A stretch of DNA of 64,000 nt from Bifidobacterium dentium JCM 1195 = DSM 20436 (GTDB taxonomy: Bacteria > Actinomycetota > Actinomycetes > Actinomycetales > Bifidobacteriaceae). This document shows, piece by piece, positions 60,715 through 64,000 of this stretch (position 1 is the first letter of the stretch; each line of letters starts with the position of its first letter). A program made the position numbers and the translations under genes. Below the pieces are notes generated by a model. That model did not search any database. It was given only the letters and a program-made list of their open reading frames with translations, and had not been told where the DNA came from. The stretch is taken from contig NZ_AP012326.1 of the NCBI RefSeq assembly GCF_001042595.1, positions 2,232,001 through 2,296,000 on the forward strand, given 5' to 3'.

Positions 60715-61692
60715 TTACTCGGCGAATGCCTCGCGAATCTGCGCGGCATTGCCATAAGAAGCCTGCGCACCGTAACCCGTGGCCGCATAGGCGGACACGT
60801 ACGCGGCAAGTTGCGCGGACTCGGACAGCGACATGCCGGAGGCGAGACCGGCCAGCACGGTACCCATGAAGGAATCGCCGCAACCGGTGGTGTCGACGGC
60901 CTTCACGCGAACCGGTGCAATGCGCTGAATCGGCTCTTCCGCGGTGGCGTCGAGCACCACGGAACCGTCGCCTCCCAATGTCACGATCGCCTGATCAAAA
61001 CCGAACGACCGCATTTCGTCCAGAACATGACCCCAGTCGAAAGCGTCCCAGTCATCATCCTCAGGCTCGTCAATGCCGAGCAACTGCGCCATCTCATGCT
61101 CATTGACGAGCAGGATGTCGGAGGCTGCCACCAGTTCCGCAGGCAACGACGGCGTGAACGGCGAATCGTTGAGCAGCACCTTCACACCCGCCTCATGGCA
61201 GATGCGCGCGGCGGCGGTCACCGTCTCGATCGGACTTTCGAGGCACAAGCCGAGCACGGAAGAACGCACCAGCGCCTCGCGTACGGATTCCACATAATCC
61301 ACGGTCACCTGTGCGTTGGAGCCCGGAGAATACACGATGGTGTTCTCGCCGGCCGCGTCCACGGTGATCACTGTGGTTCCGCTCGGACCGAGCACGCGGC
61401 GCACATGCGTGGTGTTCACACCGGCCTCGGCCAGAGCGCCGAGTAGGAATTCGGCATTGCTGTCGGAGCCAACCGCGCCGAACATCTGCACGGTGGCGCC
61501 GATTCGCGCGGCCGCAGCGGCCTGATTGCCTGATTTACCACCCGGCAGCAGCTGCAACGGGCCACCGGTGATGGTCTCCCCCGGCCCTGGCAGTCGTTGC
61601 GCGGTAACGGTGTAGTCCGCGTTCATGGAGCCGATCACCGACACCGTGCCGTGAATTCGATCCAATGCAGAGAGCACTTCGATCGCGCCCAT
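60715..61692 (-). CDS. rbsK: PfkB-family sugar kinase, probable ribokinase
   Basis: Ribokinase phosphorylates D-ribose to ribose-5-phosphate. The 325-aa protein has the N-terminal PfkB signature PGGKSGNQAAAAARIGA (about residues 50-66) and the C-terminal anion-hole/catalytic motif DTTGCGDSFMGTVLAG (about 269-284; Cys where most have Ala). The start has AAGGAGA upstream of ATG 61692. It follows a nucleoside hydrolase and MFS transporter on the same strand, so it may act on ribose released from nucleosides and feed prs. Confidence 0.9.
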   Translation of the reverse strand: MGAIEVLSALDRIHGTVSVIGSMNADYTVTAQRLPGPGETITGGPLQLLPGGKSGNQAAAAARIGATVQMFGAVGSDSNAEFLLGALAEAGVNTTHVRRVLGPSGTTVITVDAAGENTIVYSPGSNAQVTVDYVESVREALVRSSVLGLCLESPIETVTAAARICHEAGVKVLLNDSPFTPSLPAELVAASDILLVNEHEMAQLLGIDEPEDDDWDAFDWGHVLDEMRSFGFDQAIVTLGGDGSVVLDATAEEPIQRIAPVRVKAVDTTGCGDSFMGTVLAGLASGMSLSESAQLAAYVSAYAATGYGAQASYGNAAQIREAFAE

Positions 61693-61752
61693 CCTTGTCT
61701 CCTTAAGATGTTGTGTTCCGATGATTGTCAGTTATCGAAGATTCGGATTGCC

Positions 61753-61784
61753 GGTGGGCGGTTCAGTCATCCATACCGCCCACC
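61753..61784 (-). terminator. Hairpin between MFS transporter and ribokinase genes
   Basis: Perfect 10-bp stem GGTGGGCGGT / ACCGCCCACC with a 12-nt loop. It lacks a T-run and may only partly terminate. Confidence 0.5.
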
Positions 61785-61807
61785 GTCCGTGAAACATTCC
61801 GTGAAAC

Positions 61808-63283
61808 TTACTGTTCGGCCTGTTCGGCCTGTCCGGCCTGTCCGGCTTTTCCGGCCTGTTCGGTTTCCAGCGCATGATTGCCTTCGTAGATCTTCTTCTT
61901 GAACACGAAGAACACGATCAGGCCCAGCAGCGCGGTGACGGAGCCGATAAGCAGCAGATTGGAGAAGCCTGCGGCATCGCCGGTGGTGCCGACGATGGAG
62001 GAGCCGGCCATCGCGTTGGAGCCGAGCAGGCTGCCGATGATGGCGATGCCGATGGACGGCGAGACGTTCATGGCCAGATCGTTCATGCCCACGCCACGAC
62101 CGGACTCATCCTTTTCGATGGTGCCCAGCACGGTGGAGACGACCGGCGAGTACATCAGACCGCAGCCGGCGTAGAACACGCAGGCGAACAGGGTGAGCAC
62201 CAGGAAGCCGGAATTCACGCAGAACGCGGCACCCGTCCATCCGACGAACATCAGCGTACCGGCGGTCACGAGTCCCGCCCTGATGCCGATCTTACCGACG
62301 ATGAGTCCGGAGCAAGTGCCCACGATGGCGGCGACCACGTACGCCCACACGATGTACAGCGACACCTGCGTGGTGGTCATACCGTACAGCTTGGTGCCGA
62401 TGGCGTTGAAGATGGGCGACAGTGCGTAGTTCACGAAGTAGAACACGAGGATCAGGCTGATCGCGCGCAGCCAGCGGGTGTTCTTGAAGAACGCCGGGGT
62501 GATGAACGGGTTGGAGGCCTTGTTGATGTACACGCCGAACGCCGCGTACAGCAGTACGGACACCACGAGCATCCACCATGCCATGTACGAGAAGAACAGG
62601 GTCAGGAACGCGGTTGCGAAGCCGAAGATCACGAAGCCGAGCGCGTCGACCTTCTGGCCGTTGCCGCTCTTGGCCGGCAAGGTCTTGAGCAGGATCGGCA
62701 GGAACAGAATGGTCACCGCCGGAATCAGGAACAGATACTGCCATGCGATGGAGCTCAACATACCCGCCGCGAACACGCCGATGGATGCGGACAGCTGATA
62801 TGCGGCGGTGAACAGGCCGAAGAAAATCACCTTCAGATCATTGCGCAGATATTTGGTCGCGACCACCAGGAAGGCGGAGCCCGCCACCTGTTCGCCGGCG
62901 GTCTGCAGCACTCGTGCGATGATGACGGTCCACAGATTGGCGGCAAAGAAGAAGTTGGCGATGAAGCCGAACAGCGATCCCACGAAAAGGGTGATAAGAC
63001 CGACCGTCACGAGGCGGCGCAGGGAGACGAAGTCACCCAGAGAACCGTAGATGAAGCACACGATGCCAAGCACGATGCTCGGGAACGCGGTGATCAGGGA
63101 AGCTTGATTCGGCGCACCCACATCGGCGCCGACCTGCTGGAACACAAGGTTGAAGCCCTGCAGGCACAGGGTGCCGAGTACGAAGGTGATGAGCAGCGGA
63201 ATCAGGGCACGGATGGCCATCTTGTTGCTGGTGACCGGATCGTCGAACGGATCGGCGGATACGTTTACATTGTTATGAGTCAT
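61808..63283 (-). CDS. MFS transporter, possibly for nucleosides
   Basis: The 491-aa protein (from the ATG at 63283) has 12-14 membrane segments and an MFS core: IYGSLGDFVSLRRLV matches the conserved loop 2-3 motif. Substrate cannot be read from sequence. Position between a nucleoside hydrolase and a ribokinase suggests uptake of nucleosides or ribose. The C-terminus is a hydrophilic tail of short repeats (AGKAGQAGQAEQAEQ) from a 9-bp tandem DNA repeat. The start has only a weak ribosome-binding site; an earlier non-ATG start at 63301 remains possible. Confidence 0.82.
   Translation of the reverse strand: MTHNNVNVSADPFDDPVTSNKMAIRALIPLLITFVLGTLCLQGFNLVFQQVGADVGAPNQASLITAFPSIVLGIVCFIYGSLGDFVSLRRLVTVGLITLFVGSLFGFIANFFFAANLWTVIIARVLQTAGEQVAGSAFLVVATKYLRNDLKVIFFGLFTAAYQLSASIGVFAAGMLSSIAWQYLFLIPAVTILFLPILLKTLPAKSGNGQKVDALGFVIFGFATAFLTLFFSYMAWWMLVVSVLLYAAFGVYINKASNPFITPAFFKNTRWLRAISLILVFYFVNYALSPIFNAIGTKLYGMTTTQVSLYIVWAYVVAAIVGTCSGLIVGKIGIRAGLVTAGTLMFVGWTGAAFCVNSGFLVLTLFACVFYAGCGLMYSPVVSTVLGTIEKDESGRGVGMNDLAMNVSPSIGIAIIGSLLGSNAMAGSSIVGTTGDAAGFSNLLLIGSVTALLGLIVFFVFKKKIYEGNHALETEQAGKAGQAGQAEQAEQ
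61811..61865. repeat. 9-bp tandem repeat in the MFS gene 3' end
   Basis: Units like GGCCTGTTC and GGCCTGTCC repeat six times and encode the Gln/Ala/Gly tail of the transporter. It is a likely site of slipped-strand length change. Confidence 0.75.
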
Positions 63284-63350
63284 ATGATCGACTACTTTCA
63301 AATTTCACATTCAATAGGGAAACGGAACGCGCAATCTAGGGCGCGCAACC

Positions 63351-64000
63351 TTATTTCGCGCCCTTGGCAAGCCCGGAAATACGCGTCATGAACTCGTTCA
63401 AGAACCTCGGCACATCCACGCCCACGGCCACCTTCATGGTCTTGTTCGCATCGTTGAGTCTGGTTTCGTCGCCGATGGTGCGGCCACGGGTCGGGCCGTC
63501 CACATCGACCTTCATGTTGATGTCGAGCATGGTCACGAGCGTCGGATCGACCGCCACGCCCACGGCGAGCGGATCATGCAGGCCGCAACCGCCAAGATGC
63601 GGCGCGGTGGTCTCGTAGGCCTTGATGTAGTAGTCGGTCATGTCGGCCAGGAACGTACCCGCCTTGGTGCCGAGCTCACGCCACTGCTGGGTTTCTTTGT
63701 AGGTGAGCAGGGTTTGCAGGGTTACGTCGAGGCCGATCATGGTCACGGGTGCGCCGGAGCGGAACAGACGGTCGGCTGCGTCTGGATCCTGTGAAATATT
63801 GGCTTCGGTCCACGCGTTCACGTTGCCCGGAACGGTCAGAGCACCGCCCATAAGTACGATTTCGCCGATTTCATCCTTGATTTCCGGCGCCTTGTCGAGT
63901 GCGGCCGCGATGTTGGTCATCGGACCGGTCGGTACGTAGACGAGGTCCTTGCCGTACGTTTTGACGGCGTCGATGATGAAGTCGACTGCGGATTCGGTTT
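63351..64000 (-). CDS. Nucleoside hydrolase (5' end cut by window)
   Basis: Inosine-uridine-preferring nucleoside hydrolases split ribonucleosides into base and ribose. The visible part is the C-terminal two-thirds: VPTGPMTNIAAALDKAP, EIVLMGGAL, NAWTEANISQDPDAADRLFRSGAPVTMIGLDVTLQTL and the HDPLAVGVAVDPTLVTM segment with the Ca-binding/catalytic His-Asp. The reading frame is open to the window edge, so the ATG at 63920 is internal. It is followed by the MFS transporter and ribokinase on the same strand. Confidence 0.9.
   Translation of the reverse strand, partial: TESAVDFIIDAVKTYGKDLVYVPTGPMTNIAAALDKAPEIKDEIGEIVLMGGALTVPGNVNAWTEANISQDPDAADRLFRSGAPVTMIGLDVTLQTLLTYKETQQWRELGTKAGTFLADMTDYYIKAYETTAPHLGGCGLHDPLAVGVAVDPTLVTMLDINMKVDVDGPTRGRTIGDETRLNDANKTMKVAVGVDVPRFLNEFMTRISGLAKGAK

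Noticed and set aside
61874-63391. 505-codon plus-strand ORF opposite the MFS gene
   Set aside because: Very acidic, Gly/Gln/His-rich composition without domains; the opposite frame is a clear transporter.

Overview
The window is a high-GC actinobacterial chromosome segment. Gene content points to Bifidobacterium: an actinobacterial GlgE, a Rho with a long Arg/Asp/Asn-rich insert, HspR/HAIR control of clpB, a GlnR-type orphan regulator, DUF2469, DUF3152, a MINPP-type cell-surface phytase and a sortase pilus cluster. The species cannot be fixed from sequence alone. No prophage, insertion sequence or CRISPR array was seen.

Layout. 1-10.9 kb: housekeeping genes on the + strand (partial glgE, ppa, mntP, glnR, nth, a peptide-binding protein, valS), interrupted by one minus-strand membrane protein. 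10.9-25.6 kb: minus-strand genes (secreted coiled-coil protein, chorismate mutase, Lrp-type regulator, rho, a flavoprotein, surface phytase, DUF2469, GNAT, gatCAB). 26-35 kb: an AbiEi-like protein, TrmH-family methyltransferase, PRTase-like protein, rmuC, a P1B-ATPase membrane remnant, clpB with its HAIR operator, and a FAH-family hydrolase. 35.2-43.8 kb: a sortase pilus cluster (class C sortase, VWA adhesin, SpaA-type major pilin) plus yggS, flanked by two paralogous HTH proteins. 44-48.6 kb: gluQ, DUF3152, aquaglyceroporin and a thioester-domain surface adhesin.

48.7-56.7 kb is the most unusual region. It has two paralogous ABC modules, one with permease and ATPase fused in one chain, several small membrane proteins and a divergent NarL-type regulator/histidine kinase pair. 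Between them is an unlisted 19-codon, Trp-rich ORF with a near-perfect Shine-Dalgarno, followed by a hairpin and the ABC operon. I propose a peptide-sensing, peptide-export or self-immunity locus; the peptide could instead be a regulatory leader.

56.7-64 kb is housekeeping again: tRNA-Lys(CTT), rpsF-ssb-rpsR-rplI, prs, and a probable nucleoside-salvage set (nucleoside hydrolase, MFS transporter, ribokinase).

Two intergenic arrays of an exact 53-bp tandem unit (six copies near 2.8-3.1 kb, five near 25.7-26.0 kb) resemble CRISPR in geometry but are degenerate. Several genes lack a Shine-Dalgarno and have a TAnnnT box exactly 7-8 nt before the start codon, suggesting leaderless mRNAs.
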